This document shows positions 1 through 9,068 of a stretch of DNA of 35,513 nt, piece after piece. Positions within the stretch are counted from its first letter, which is position 1. Every line of letters starts with the position of its first letter. The notes beneath the pieces are model-generated. The model did no database searches. It saw only the letters and a list, made by a program, of their open reading frames with translations, and was not told the origin of the DNA. Location: positions 1 through 35,513 of the forward strand of contig JAATEW010000328.1 of NCBI GenBank assembly GCA_015655535.1. Direction: 5' to 3'. The stretch comes from Hyphomicrobiales bacterium (GTDB taxonomy: Bacteria > Pseudomonadota > Alphaproteobacteria > Rhizobiales > Beijerinckiaceae). A program made the position numbers and the translations under genes.

Positions 1-330
1 ATGTGCCGCCGCCCTGCACAGGCGTGTCGCCCGAGCCCGTCGTCGGATCGCCGGTCGTGGGTGTATCGCCAGCATCTCCGGTCGATGTGCCGCCACCCTG
101 GATCGGGGTATCGCCTGAGCCCGTCGTGGGATCGCCGGTCGCAGGCGTACCGCCAGCATCTCCGGTCGATGTCCCGCCGCCCTGCACCGGCGTATCGCCT
201 GAGCCGGTTGTTGGATCGCCCGTCGCAGGCGTACCGCCAGCATCTCCGGTCGATGTACCGCCACCTTGCACCGGTGTGTCGCCTGAACCTGTCGTCGGAT
301 CACCGGTTGAGGGGGCGGCGCTAGAGCCTG
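1..330 (-). repeat. 84-bp (28-aa) in-frame tandem repeats in the candidate T1SS substrate
   Basis: The core agcatctccggtcgatg recurs at about 71, 155 and 239, exactly 84 bp apart; flanking partial units continue to the left edge. Confidence 0.9.
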
Positions 331-964
331 TCGTATGGTCTCCGGTTGATGGCGTGCCGCCGGTCGATGTCCCGTCACCATGGATCGGGCCGCCGGCAGG
401 GCTGCCCCCTTGTGCTGGCGGATTGGCGGCGTCGGCTGCAAGGCCCGGTGCTGCGGGCGTATTCCCATCCGCCGAAGCGCCGCCACCACCACCGCCACCG
501 CCACCGCCGTGCGATGGATTGGTCGGGACTGGACCAATGGATGGAGGAGGCGAGGCGACATTCACGCTTGGCACAAATGCAGCCGATCCCAGGGCTATAT
601 GATCGAGCGATCCTCCTGCGTGCAGGGAGACCGCGGATATGTCGGAAGGGTTAGTTGCGTCCTCTGCGCCAGAGTTGCCGCGCAGCGATGCGCCGTCATC
701 ACCGGCGCGAGCTTCGGCAACCGTCTGCTCTTGGTCTTGTGAAGGCGGCGCTGCTTGATCCTGTTCCGGCTGTGCGCCGCCCGCTCCGGCCCTGCTGGCA
801 TCGCTTGGGGCCGCGGCCTCACCTTCAACACCTGTGTCCCACCCGATCGCTGCCTCTTCCCGCGCGGGGTCAGGTCGCCCGATGGGTTTCTCAACGGCTT
901 TTTTTAAGCCTGAGTCCGATGGTTTCGGAGTTTTGCCGGCCACTTCCTTCTTGAACTTGGCCAT
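1..964 (-). CDS. Candidate T1SS substrate / repeat-containing surface protein, N-terminal part only (runs off left edge)
   Basis: Absent from the ORF track, but the minus frame starting at ATG 964..962 (MAKFKKEVAGKTPKPSDSGLKKAVEKPIGRPDPAREEAAIGWDTGVEGEAAAPSDASR...) has no stop to position 1. SD-like AGGAGG lies just upstream. Contains a poly-Gly run and 28-aa repeats (GGTPATGDPTTGSGDTPVQGGGTSTGDA). Immediately downstream of hlyD-like and ABC genes on the same strand. Confidence 0.8.
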   Translation of the reverse strand, partial: MAKFKKEVAGKTPKPSDSGLKKAVEKPIGRPDPAREEAAIGWDTGVEGEAAAPSDASRAGAGGAQPEQDQAAPPSQDQEQTVAEARAGDDGASLRGNSGAEDATNPSDISAVSLHAGGSLDHIALGSAAFVPSVNVASPPPSIGPVPTNPSHGGGGGGGGGGASADGNTPAAPGLAADAANPPAQGGSPAGGPIHGDGTSTGGTPSTGDHTTGSSAAPSTGDPTTGSGDTPVQGGGTSTGDAGGTPATGDPTTGSGDTPVQGGGTSTGDAGGTPATGDPTTGSGDTPIQGGGTSTGDAGDTPTTGDPTTGSGDTPVQGGGT

Positions 965-976
965 CGCCGATACCTC

Positions 977-2323
977 CTAACGCTCCCGGAACGCGGTATC
1001 CAAAGTGTAGTAAATAGGCTTCAGCAGATATTGGAATATGGTCTTCTCGCCCGTCAGAATGGTTGCCTCACCGGTCATTCCGGGTGTCACCACATGCGCT
1101 TTGTCTACACCTACGTAGGGTTGGTCGAGTTCGATTTCGACCAGGATAAAGGGCGCTTGACCTGGACTGTTTGTCGTATTCTGAGCCGCGATACGCACAA
1201 CCTTGCCGGGGATCGTGCCGAAACGGCTGTAATCGAAAGCGTCGGACTTCACGCTGGCTTTCTGGCCGACGCGCACGAAACCGATGTCGCGCGGCGAGAC
1301 ATGCGACTGCATCAAGACGCCGCCATCCGTCGGCACGATCTCGCATACCGTTCCGCCGGCCGGAATCACCGTGCCGATCGGTGTTTCGGAGATTTTTTGC
1401 ACGATGCCATTGACCGGCGACCGGACCTCGATGTCGCCGGAACGGCTTTGATAGGCGGCTTGCGTCGCCTTGAGTTCGTTCATTTGCTCCATGATGTCGG
1501 CCCGCTGATTGCGGGCATCGGCCGCGGACTTGGCAATGATGGCCTCGCGCTCCGCATCGAGCCGCTTGATGCGTGACTCATGCTGGTCGATCGAGGCCGT
1601 GAGCTGTGCGTGGACCCGCTGGCCTTGAGCTGCCTGCTCTTCGACCTGGGCGAGACGATTGCGCGCGATGACACCAATATCCGCGCCTTCACGTATGCGT
1701 TTCACAAGGTCCTGGCTGGCCGTCATGCTGGTCTTGGCGAAAGGAATCTCGTCCTCCGCGGCGGCAAGAGCCGATTTTTCTTCGTCGACCTGCCGGTTGT
1801 TCTGTTCCAAGTTGCTGTCGAGCTGACGCACTTGCCCTTTATGCAACGAGAGCGCTTCAGCGACTTGCGCGGGATATTGCGTCTCGAATGGCTTGAAGTT
1901 GGGGTCGCGGCGGTCGGCGAAGGCGTCGAGCCGCTCCATCTGGATTTGCAAATAGGCCATGCGCACTTGCGTGCGTTCGATATCGCGGATCAAATCGGTG
2001 GCACGAAACTTGGCGATCAATTGCCCGGCTTTCACGCGTTCGTCGTTATGCACCAGCATCGACGAAATTGCGCCGCCCTCCGGTGTCTGAATGACCTGGA
2101 CGCGTTGCACCGGTATGAATTCGCCACGCGCGCGCGCGATCTCGTCAACCTTGACGACAAAGGAAAGGCCCAAAAGAATCGCCACGAGGCCGATGACGCC
2201 GATCAGCAGCGCGCTAACGCCGCGCGTGACCTGAACGTAATCGACGTCGCTGCCGATCTGCCCGGCGGGCCTGCGCTCCTGGGCGACGGAAACCGCGATA
2301 TTGTCTCCCTTACGAATGTCCAC
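977..2323 (-). CDS. HlyD family type I secretion periplasmic adaptor (membrane fusion) protein
   Basis: 448 aa; one N-terminal TM segment, long coiled coil, lipoyl-like segment (VQVIQTPEGGAISSMLVHNDERVKAGQ...) and C-terminal RSPVNGIVQKI...GGTVCEIVP typical of HlyD adaptors. Confidence 0.93.
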   Translation of the reverse strand: MDIRKGDNIAVSVAQERRPAGQIGSDVDYVQVTRGVSALLIGVIGLVAILLGLSFVVKVDEIARARGEFIPVQRVQVIQTPEGGAISSMLVHNDERVKAGQLIAKFRATDLIRDIERTQVRMAYLQIQMERLDAFADRRDPNFKPFETQYPAQVAEALSLHKGQVRQLDSNLEQNNRQVDEEKSALAAAEDEIPFAKTSMTASQDLVKRIREGADIGVIARNRLAQVEEQAAQGQRVHAQLTASIDQHESRIKRLDAEREAIIAKSAADARNQRADIMEQMNELKATQAAYQSRSGDIEVRSPVNGIVQKISETPIGTVIPAGGTVCEIVPTDGGVLMQSHVSPRDIGFVRVGQKASVKSDAFDYSRFGTIPGKVVRIAAQNTTNSPGQAPFILVEIELDQPYVGVDKAHVVTPGMTGEATILTGEKTIFQYLLKPIYYTLDTAFRER

Positions 2324-2332
2324 GCGATCCTC

Positions 2333-4525
2333 CTATGCGAATTTCGCCGCGGATTGCACGATCGGGCCGGCATGCCGGACATTGCCGCGTTCGATGATCA
2401 CTATCTGATTGCTGCTCTTGATGTGGGCGGTCGAATAGGGCGTCCATATCACCGTCGTTCGGCCACGAATGGAATCAAGATAGGCTTCGACCTTTTTGTC
2501 CCAGAGCGGATCGCCGCCGATGCCGACGCCGTCGAGCAGAAGCACTGCCGGTGCAGCGATCGTCGCCGCGACGAACGCAACGATGTAGCGGAACTTCAAT
2601 TCGGCGTGGTCTACGCTGAATGAATTGAGGCGGCGATCCAACACGCTCGCGGGCGCGCCAGCAAAAACCGGCCATGTCTCCCACTCTGGGCCGAGCACGC
2701 GCGCGAAGGCCGATAAAGCTTCATCGTCCTGCAGCGCGGGAACCCGCAACCGCAGATATTCGCGCACCGAGATCGGCAGAGCGGGGACCACTTGCGGCAC
2801 GTAGCCGATCCAAGCCCGGTATTCTACCGGATCGAACTGCCGGATGTCGCGGCCATTGACGAGCACGCGCCCCGATTGCGGCCGGCGCAAACCGGCGAGA
2901 CATTCGAGCAGTACCGTCTTGCCGCCCGCGTTCGGACCGACAATCGCAACGCGCGCGCCGGCTGGCGTCGAGAACGACACGCCGTTCAATGCGGCTTCCT
3001 GATCGACGTCAGGCCGATAATAGAGGCGGTCAACAGTGAATGCGACTTCGGTGAGCCCGAACGGGCTCGCAATCTCGACGCTTGCGCGTTCTGTCGGCGT
3101 CGCCATCAATTGATTGAGCTGGCTTATCGAACTCCCGACCTGTCGCAGCCGGACGAGAGAGCTGAAGGCCTGCTGCGCCGGCACGACGATCCGCCAGATC
3201 AGCATCATCGATGCGATCAATCCGCCCGAATTCATAGTACCATCGAGCACCAGCAAGATACCGACGCACATGGTTGCAAGCACGGTGAGCATGCTCAGAA
3301 TCTGGCCGATCGCCTGCGCGCGGGCTATGGCGATCGCGTAATCGCAATTCCGCGCGGCCGCGTCGCGCGCGTGTTCGGCGAACTGATTGAGCCACTGGCT
3401 TCCCGCGCCTACGCGATAGAAGGCGTTGATCCCAAGCAGAGCGGCGCCGGCCTGTTCTTCGAGCCGCGCCGAGGCAATTCCTGCGGCGGAAGCCTTGCTT
3501 GAAACATAGTCCGCCGTGGGAAAGGCGAGGGCCGCGTAGCAAAGCAGCGCTATGATGGGCACGAAGACCAGCCATCCGCCAAACAGCGCGATCACCAGGA
3601 CAAAGATCACGATGAACGGATAGTCGATCAGATAGGCTCCGCCGACGCCACTCAAGAACTGCCGCGCATTTTCGAAGCTGCGCATGCGAATGACGTTGTT
3701 CTGAACCCCGAGCTTGGCTATTGTATCGAGCGGAAAGCTCAGCATCTTGCGCATCGTCGTCTCGCCGATACGCGTGCCGGCCCAGCTACCCAAACGCGTG
3801 GTCACCAGCTGGCGCCCGATCCGCAGCCCCCAACTCCCAAGAATGGCAACGGCCGCGAGCAATGCCATCCCCCAAATGGTGTCGATGGCTTCCGACGGAA
3901 TGACGATGCTGTAGACAGCCATCGTATAAAGAGAGACGGCAAGCGCCAACAAGTTGATGAGCGTGCTCATCGCGAAGAGCGCGAAGAGTGCGTCGCGCAC
4001 GCGTTCGAACAGGCCGCGGAACCAGTTGGGCCGCGCTTCGTCGATCGGGTGGAAATCAGTGGCCGGGTCGATAGCCAGGATGGTGTCGCCGGAGGCCGGC
4101 TGAAATGTCGCTTGCGTGCCGGCTATCAGCCAGCGATCCCTGCCGTCCGGCTGGCCGAGATAGACGGCGACGTCGTTGCCATGCAGGACAAGGCTTCCGG
4201 CCCGCAGCCGCATCGTGTCACGGGCCTGACCCTTCGCCGTGACGTGACGGACGCGGAAGCCGATCTCCGCCAGAAGCCGTTCGAGATGCGCGATTGAAAA
4301 ACGCACATCCTGCTGCGGCAGCAAAGCGGCAAGACGGCGGCCGGTCCCTGGCCATCCCAATGCCACCAGCATCGGCGGCAAAGCGGCGGCTATCGATGAA
4401 TTGGCTTGGCGTTCAGAACCGACAACGTCGCTCAAGCGCTTGAGCCAAATGGCTTCGCTCCAGCCCGCCGGCAACTGCGGTGGAGACGGTTGAGGGACGA
4501 GCGCCAAAGGTGCCGCATTATCCAT
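2333..4525 (-). CDS. T1SS-type ABC permease/ATPase with N-terminal extension; NBD keeps Walker A but has a degenerate signature and Walker B
   Basis: 730 aa; N-terminal C39-like-sized domain, multiple TM segments, then VAIVGPNAGGKTVLLECLAG (Walker A) and IGYVPQ (Q-loop). Confidence 0.88.
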   Translation of the reverse strand: MDNAAPLALVPQPSPPQLPAGWSEAIWLKRLSDVVGSERQANSSIAAALPPMLVALGWPGTGRRLAALLPQQDVRFSIAHLERLLAEIGFRVRHVTAKGQARDTMRLRAGSLVLHGNDVAVYLGQPDGRDRWLIAGTQATFQPASGDTILAIDPATDFHPIDEARPNWFRGLFERVRDALFALFAMSTLINLLALAVSLYTMAVYSIVIPSEAIDTIWGMALLAAVAILGSWGLRIGRQLVTTRLGSWAGTRIGETTMRKMLSFPLDTIAKLGVQNNVIRMRSFENARQFLSGVGGAYLIDYPFIVIFVLVIALFGGWLVFVPIIALLCYAALAFPTADYVSSKASAAGIASARLEEQAGAALLGINAFYRVGAGSQWLNQFAEHARDAAARNCDYAIAIARAQAIGQILSMLTVLATMCVGILLVLDGTMNSGGLIASMMLIWRIVVPAQQAFSSLVRLRQVGSSISQLNQLMATPTERASVEIASPFGLTEVAFTVDRLYYRPDVDQEAALNGVSFSTPAGARVAIVGPNAGGKTVLLECLAGLRRPQSGRVLVNGRDIRQFDPVEYRAWIGYVPQVVPALPISVREYLRLRVPALQDDEALSAFARVLGPEWETWPVFAGAPASVLDRRLNSFSVDHAELKFRYIVAFVAATIAAPAVLLLDGVGIGGDPLWDKKVEAYLDSIRGRTTVIWTPYSTAHIKSSNQIVIIERGNVRHAGPIVQSAAKFA

Positions 4526-6122
4526 GGCGAGGTCTCCTCTCGATACGGATTTTCTGATCGGCGAGTTGCACCAGGTCGGGATTGCCGGACACCATGAAGA
4601 TTGTGGTGCGTCCTTTGAGCCCTTTTAGAATGTCCACGAGCCGGCGCATGCCATCGAGGTCGAGCGTGCCGCCGACCTCATTGAGGCAGAGGATCGCGGG
4701 GCGCCGTACCAAGGCACGGATCAAGCCGATGCGAACGGCGATGCCGGGGCTTACGATATCGGCGCCGCCCGGGCCGAGCGCCGTCATGACTCCCTGCCGC
4801 AAGCTGTCGACAAAAGCGTCGAGCCCAAGATACGGCATAAGCCTCATCGCATCGGCATTATATTGCGGGCTGAACAAGGTGAGATTTTCGAGTAGCGAGC
4901 CGCGGATCAGTTCGGGATGGGCGCTCACCATCGCGATTTGCTGTTTGAGAGTCTGGCTGTCGTAGGCCGAAGGTGGACGGCCATCGAATGTGATCGTAAG
5001 ATCCAAGGCATCGTCGAGTTGGGCTACCATATCGAGCATGGCGGTCGCCGTGATCTGGTCGGATGCCTCGATAAGGACGACGTTGCCCGGCTCGATCGAT
5101 ACTGTTTCGCCTTGGATCGCCGCGCCGCTTATCGCGATGGCACCACCGCGAAAGACCTGTTCGCCGCTGCCGCTCCACAAAGGCGCCAAGGGCAAGGACA
5201 AGACATCTTCGATCTTCCGTTCCGCCGCATCACGATGACCAAGCCTGGTCAAATAAGCGAAAGCCGCCATGGCGGGGGCGATCGATCGTCCGGCGATCAA
5301 TGTGCAGGCCGCGAGGCCGCCAGTCGTGATTTGGCCGTCGATCACCATGAAAGCGCCGAAGGCGACGACGGCGACCGTCGATAGCTGACTGAGAAGAGCG
5401 CCGTTCTCGCGGATCAATGCCATATGATTTTCCACGCGCGCGCTCGCATCCATCGTGCGCACGACGGCGTCGCGATAGCGTTGGGTCAACATGGTCTCGG
5501 CCGCCATGGCCTTGACCTCAACAATGCCGCCAAAGATTCCCCAGGTCAGGTCGCGGCGATGGGCTTCGGCCGCTTCCAAGTCGAGCACCGCGCGATTACC
5601 CGCGCGCATGACGATCAAGGCGGCGATCAAGGCGACGAAAGTCAATGCGAGCGGGATCAGCGCGAGCCAAGTGCCGATGTACGCAACGAGCCCGATATAG
5701 ACAGCCACGAATGGCAATTCATGCAGGGCCGCGGCGGCATTGCCGGACCAAAAATCGCGGACCTGGCCGACGGAACGCACGGCGTCCAAGAGCGCCGGCG
5801 TGCCCATGGTATGAACCGCCTTGCCGCTGGCCCGCATGAGACGCTCGAAAAGACGCAACGTCATCCGGCTTTCGAAAACCGCGCCGACATAGGCAAACAG
5901 CACGGCGCGGCCATAGCGCAGCAAGGCTTCCAAGAGAACGGCAATTGTGACGCCGATCACCAGCACGAATGTCGTGGAATAGGCGGCGTTGGGCAGGATC
6001 CGGTCGTAGGTCTGGAGAAGCCCAAGCGGGACGGCAAGCGAAAGCACATGCGCGCTGAGCGAGGTGACGACCGCCAGCGCGGTTACACCTACAGGCTTTA
6101 CCTCGTCTACGTAGTGCGACAC
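4518..6122 (-). CDS. T1SS-type ABC transporter subunit with Walker A-less NBD
   Basis: 534 aa; N-terminal TM domain typical of T1SS permeases (AVPLGLLQTYDRILPNAAYSTTFVLVIG) followed by an NBD-like domain. Overlaps the next gene by 8 bp. Confidence 0.87.
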   Translation of the reverse strand: MSHYVDEVKPVGVTALAVVTSLSAHVLSLAVPLGLLQTYDRILPNAAYSTTFVLVIGVTIAVLLEALLRYGRAVLFAYVGAVFESRMTLRLFERLMRASGKAVHTMGTPALLDAVRSVGQVRDFWSGNAAAALHELPFVAVYIGLVAYIGTWLALIPLALTFVALIAALIVMRAGNRAVLDLEAAEAHRRDLTWGIFGGIVEVKAMAAETMLTQRYRDAVVRTMDASARVENHMALIRENGALLSQLSTVAVVAFGAFMVIDGQITTGGLAACTLIAGRSIAPAMAAFAYLTRLGHRDAAERKIEDVLSLPLAPLWSGSGEQVFRGGAIAISGAAIQGETVSIEPGNVVLIEASDQITATAMLDMVAQLDDALDLTITFDGRPPSAYDSQTLKQQIAMVSAHPELIRGSLLENLTLFSPQYNADAMRLMPYLGLDAFVDSLRQGVMTALGPGGADIVSPGIAVRIGLIRALVRRPAILCLNEVGGTLDLDGMRRLVDILKGLKGRTTIFMVSGNPDLVQLADQKIRIERRPRHG

Positions 6123-6529
6123 CGAGATACCCCCTACATGAGCTGTTGGGGGCTGCCGGCGAAAGATTAAAACGATATTGCGTTTTTGTCTTGCTTCAAT
6201 TCTAAGCGTGCTTAAGCTTAAAGCTGTGATGTTGATTTAAAATTGCAATATGTAACGCGTCGACTCGCGCTGGCTTATGATGTTGGGGCTCTCGCTTTTG
6301 TTTCAAATGGTCTGCAAGAAGGTACCATGTCGATTAGGGACTTGGCACAATGCTGGCGAGTCGTAACGAGCGCGCACGACGCAGTATGAACCACCGCCGC
6401 AAGCACCGGGCTATGGCGAGCCTCGAAGCGAAGCGAATGAACAAAGTTCTTAATCCCCGGCGGGAGCCACGTTCGCGGGCCTCATGAAACGCGCCGGAGA
6501 ACACGTGATCATCTCGTCGCCCCGCGCCC

Positions 6530-6952
6530 CTATTTCAGCACCGTGTTCTTGTCCTCGCCCTCGGTCATGTCGATCACCAGCAGCTTGACGGGCTCGGTTC
6601 CGATATTGGCGCCCTGGTGCCATTGATCGATCGATTCCACGATGAAGTCGCCGGTCTTATACGCGTCGACCTTGCCGTTCTCGCTGTTGATCACCTGCAA
6701 GGTTCCGGACAGGACGTAGCCGTAACGCGGGAAAGGATGCTTGTGCTCCGGCAGCACCGCTCCCGCCGCTATGTCGTAAACCGACACGCTGATATGCGCG
6801 TCTTTCTGCGGCAGCACGATCTTTTGTCCGCTCGACGTCACGGAGGTCGACAGCACCGGACTTATGACAATTGAACTATTCTCCAGGGCCCCGCCCGGCG
6901 GCGCGACAAGGATCAGAGCAAACGCGAGCGCGAGCAGCTTGACATGTCTCAT
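6530..6952 (-). CDS. Exported cupin-domain protein
   Basis: 140 aa; signal peptide MRHVKLLALAFALILVAPPGGALE and cupin motifs (GAVLPEHKHPFPRYGYVLSGTLQV ... WHQGANIGTEPVKLLVI). Confidence 0.8.
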   Translation of the reverse strand: MRHVKLLALAFALILVAPPGGALENSSIVISPVLSTSVTSSGQKIVLPQKDAHISVSVYDIAAGAVLPEHKHPFPRYGYVLSGTLQVINSENGKVDAYKTGDFIVESIDQWHQGANIGTEPVKLLVIDMTEGEDKNTVLK

Positions 6953-7142
6953 GGGAAATCTCCTCGCGCCGACTTTAAAGCCGCGAGCCTAAGCCAATGT
7001 TTCAGCCAAGGTGAAACATGTTACCGATGAAACCGGTCGAATTCGTCGAAATCCTTCGGGGGCTTCGCCGCCGGCCCAGGCGCCTCTACTTATTCCCGTC
7101 ACCACGGGCTAATATGGCTGGCTTCCTTCCATCGAACACGCG

Positions 7143-8969
7143 GTGACGGCTGTGGACCTAGGCCCTGCATGGCTGAAACGGACATTCGGTGTAGGCGCCG
7201 GCACCGTCCCGGCAAATGACGCGATCCGTTCCGCCCTGACCCTGCCGCTCGTGCTTGGCGCGGCCTTCATGCTCACCGGCCAGGAAGCAACGATTTATGC
7301 CGGGCTCGGCGCGCTGCTGGTCGTGCTCGGCGAACGCGGCGGCACGACAGGCCAGCGCATGTTCAAGGCCGGCGCAGGCTTGCTCACCGGCACTTTCGCC
7401 ATGGCCTTCGGGCCGCTCACCTCCGGCACGGGTTTGCTGCCGCTCCTGGCCGTCGCGGGCTTTGCGCTGATTTCGGGCGTACTGAGTTCCTTCGGCACGG
7501 CGCTTTCTTTCGCCGGTATGCAGCTTCTCGTGCAAATGTCGATCGCGGGCGGCCTCAGCATTCCATTGAGCCAGGGCGCGAAATTGGAGGCCTATATAGC
7601 AGGCGGCCTCGCGGCATTGGCAGGCGTGTGGATTCAAAGCGCCCTGGAAGAGACGGAGCGCCAATATGGTGAGCGTCTTGCCACCGTGCTCGAAGCCCTC
7701 GCCCTTTGGGGCCGGTCCGTCTCCGCCAATTGGGTGCTGTCGGATGCACAGCCGGTGCGCGCGCTTCGCTTCGCGGTCGATGCGCGTCTTGCCGAGGCGA
7801 GCGACCTGATCCTCACCGCGCGGCCCCTGCGCAAAAGCCGGCAATCGGCTCTGGCGCAGCTCAGTGCCTTGCGAGACCAAATATCCGTGCAGGTCACGGA
7901 GGCTTTCACGTCGTCCGCACGGCCGGACAAGATGGTGCTCGCCGCGATCGAAGAAAACGCGGCGAAGCTCAAATCCTTTCGGCCGGACGCGCCTCATTCG
8001 GCCGAGCCGCTGCCTGCGGCGAGGCCGGCCATTCCGATCCACTGGCTGATCGAACAATCGCTCTTCGCGCGCGCGACATGGGTCTTCGTGCTGCGGCTCG
8101 TGATCTGTATGGTCATCGCCGAAATTATCCGTCAAGTGACGCCGCTCGGCCATGCCTATTGGATCCTATTGACCGTCGCGCTTGTCCTAAAGCCCGATCT
8201 CGCCTCCGTCTTTTCACGCTCGCTGCAACGCGGTTTCGGCACGGCCCTGGGCCTGCTGATCGGCTGGATCGCGATGTTTCTCTCGCCCGGCCTCGTCATT
8301 CTTCTGGTGATAGCGCCGCTTTGCGCCGCAATCCCCTATTCCGTGCGACGCAATTACGCTTGGTTCTCCGTCATCATCACGCCGCTCGTGTTCATCCTGC
8401 TCGATTTCGGCGGGCCTGTCGGCACGGACGTGCTTGTCCAGCGGCTTGATCATACGGCAACCGGGTGCGGCATCGTTCTTCTTTTCGGCTATGCGCTTTG
8501 GCCTGCGACATGGCGGCCGAGCGCGCGGCCCGAGATCGCGGAGATCTGCGATGCGCTCGCGGCTTTTATAGATTGCAAAGGCGCCACGACAGTCCAGCGC
8601 GCCGATGCGCGGCTTGCTATCGCACGCAAGATCGCGGCGCTGCGCAGCCGCGCGGCGCAGGCCTTGAGCGAACCGGAACCGATGCGGATGCGGGCGCAGC
8701 ATTGGAGCGATGTCACCGAAGCGCTCGACGATGTGCTCGTCAAAGCGGTGCTTCACGATCCGGCGGCCAACGCGGAGACCGTCGAAGCGCCCAAGCAAAT
8801 GTTGCATGTGCTGGCGTCGCGCTTGCGCGAACGCGCAGCGATTCGCCAGTCTTTGCCGGCGCCGGGGCATGATGCGCTCGCCAAAAGCGTGGACGCCTTG
8901 GGACATAGGATAGCCGAGCTTCGCCTTTATGGTGAGGCCGTGCAAAACCCCGCGCATCACGCGTCATGA
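7143..8969 (+). CDS. FUSC family inner-membrane protein (putative aromatic acid exporter-like)
   Basis: 608 aa; two membrane blocks with repeated FUSC-like organisation (second: HAYWILLTVALVLKPDLASVFSRSLQRGFGTALGLLIGW). GTG start. Confidence 0.82.
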   Translation: MTAVDLGPAWLKRTFGVGAGTVPANDAIRSALTLPLVLGAAFMLTGQEATIYAGLGALLVVLGERGGTTGQRMFKAGAGLLTGTFAMAFGPLTSGTGLLPLLAVAGFALISGVLSSFGTALSFAGMQLLVQMSIAGGLSIPLSQGAKLEAYIAGGLAALAGVWIQSALEETERQYGERLATVLEALALWGRSVSANWVLSDAQPVRALRFAVDARLAEASDLILTARPLRKSRQSALAQLSALRDQISVQVTEAFTSSARPDKMVLAAIEENAAKLKSFRPDAPHSAEPLPAARPAIPIHWLIEQSLFARATWVFVLRLVICMVIAEIIRQVTPLGHAYWILLTVALVLKPDLASVFSRSLQRGFGTALGLLIGWIAMFLSPGLVILLVIAPLCAAIPYSVRRNYAWFSVIITPLVFILLDFGGPVGTDVLVQRLDHTATGCGIVLLFGYALWPATWRPSARPEIAEICDALAAFIDCKGATTVQRADARLAIARKIAALRSRAAQALSEPEPMRMRAQHWSDVTEALDDVLVKAVLHDPAANAETVEAPKQMLHVLASRLRERAAIRQSLPAPGHDALAKSVDALGHRIAELRLYGEAVQNPAHHAS

Positions 8970-9068
8970 GTGTGTAACAAATACCACGCGTGTGAGGCTC
9001 GCTTTGACCGCGACACAAAACAAATTTAGATAGGCCCGTTCGTTCCATGAGCCGAGAAGAGGCCTTCT

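Noticed and set aside
1-330. Regular repeats that might look like a CRISPR array
   Set aside because: The 84-bp units are contiguous and in-frame with no unique spacers; they are coding tandem repeats.
3-602. 199-aa plus-strand ORF MPPPCTGVSPEPVVGSPV... with repeats
   Set aside because: Antisense shadow of the minus-strand repeat gene, which has a start, SD and operon context; repeats keep several frames open.
1580-2623. 347-aa plus-strand ORF
   Set aside because: Antisense to the HlyD and ABC genes, which have clear family motifs.
5424-6170. 248-aa plus-strand ORF
   Set aside because: Antisense to the 534-aa ABC gene; composition typical of a GC-rich shadow ORF.
7158-8153. 331-aa minus-strand ORF
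   Set aside because: Antisense to the FUSC gene; Arg/Gln/His-rich low-plausibility protein.
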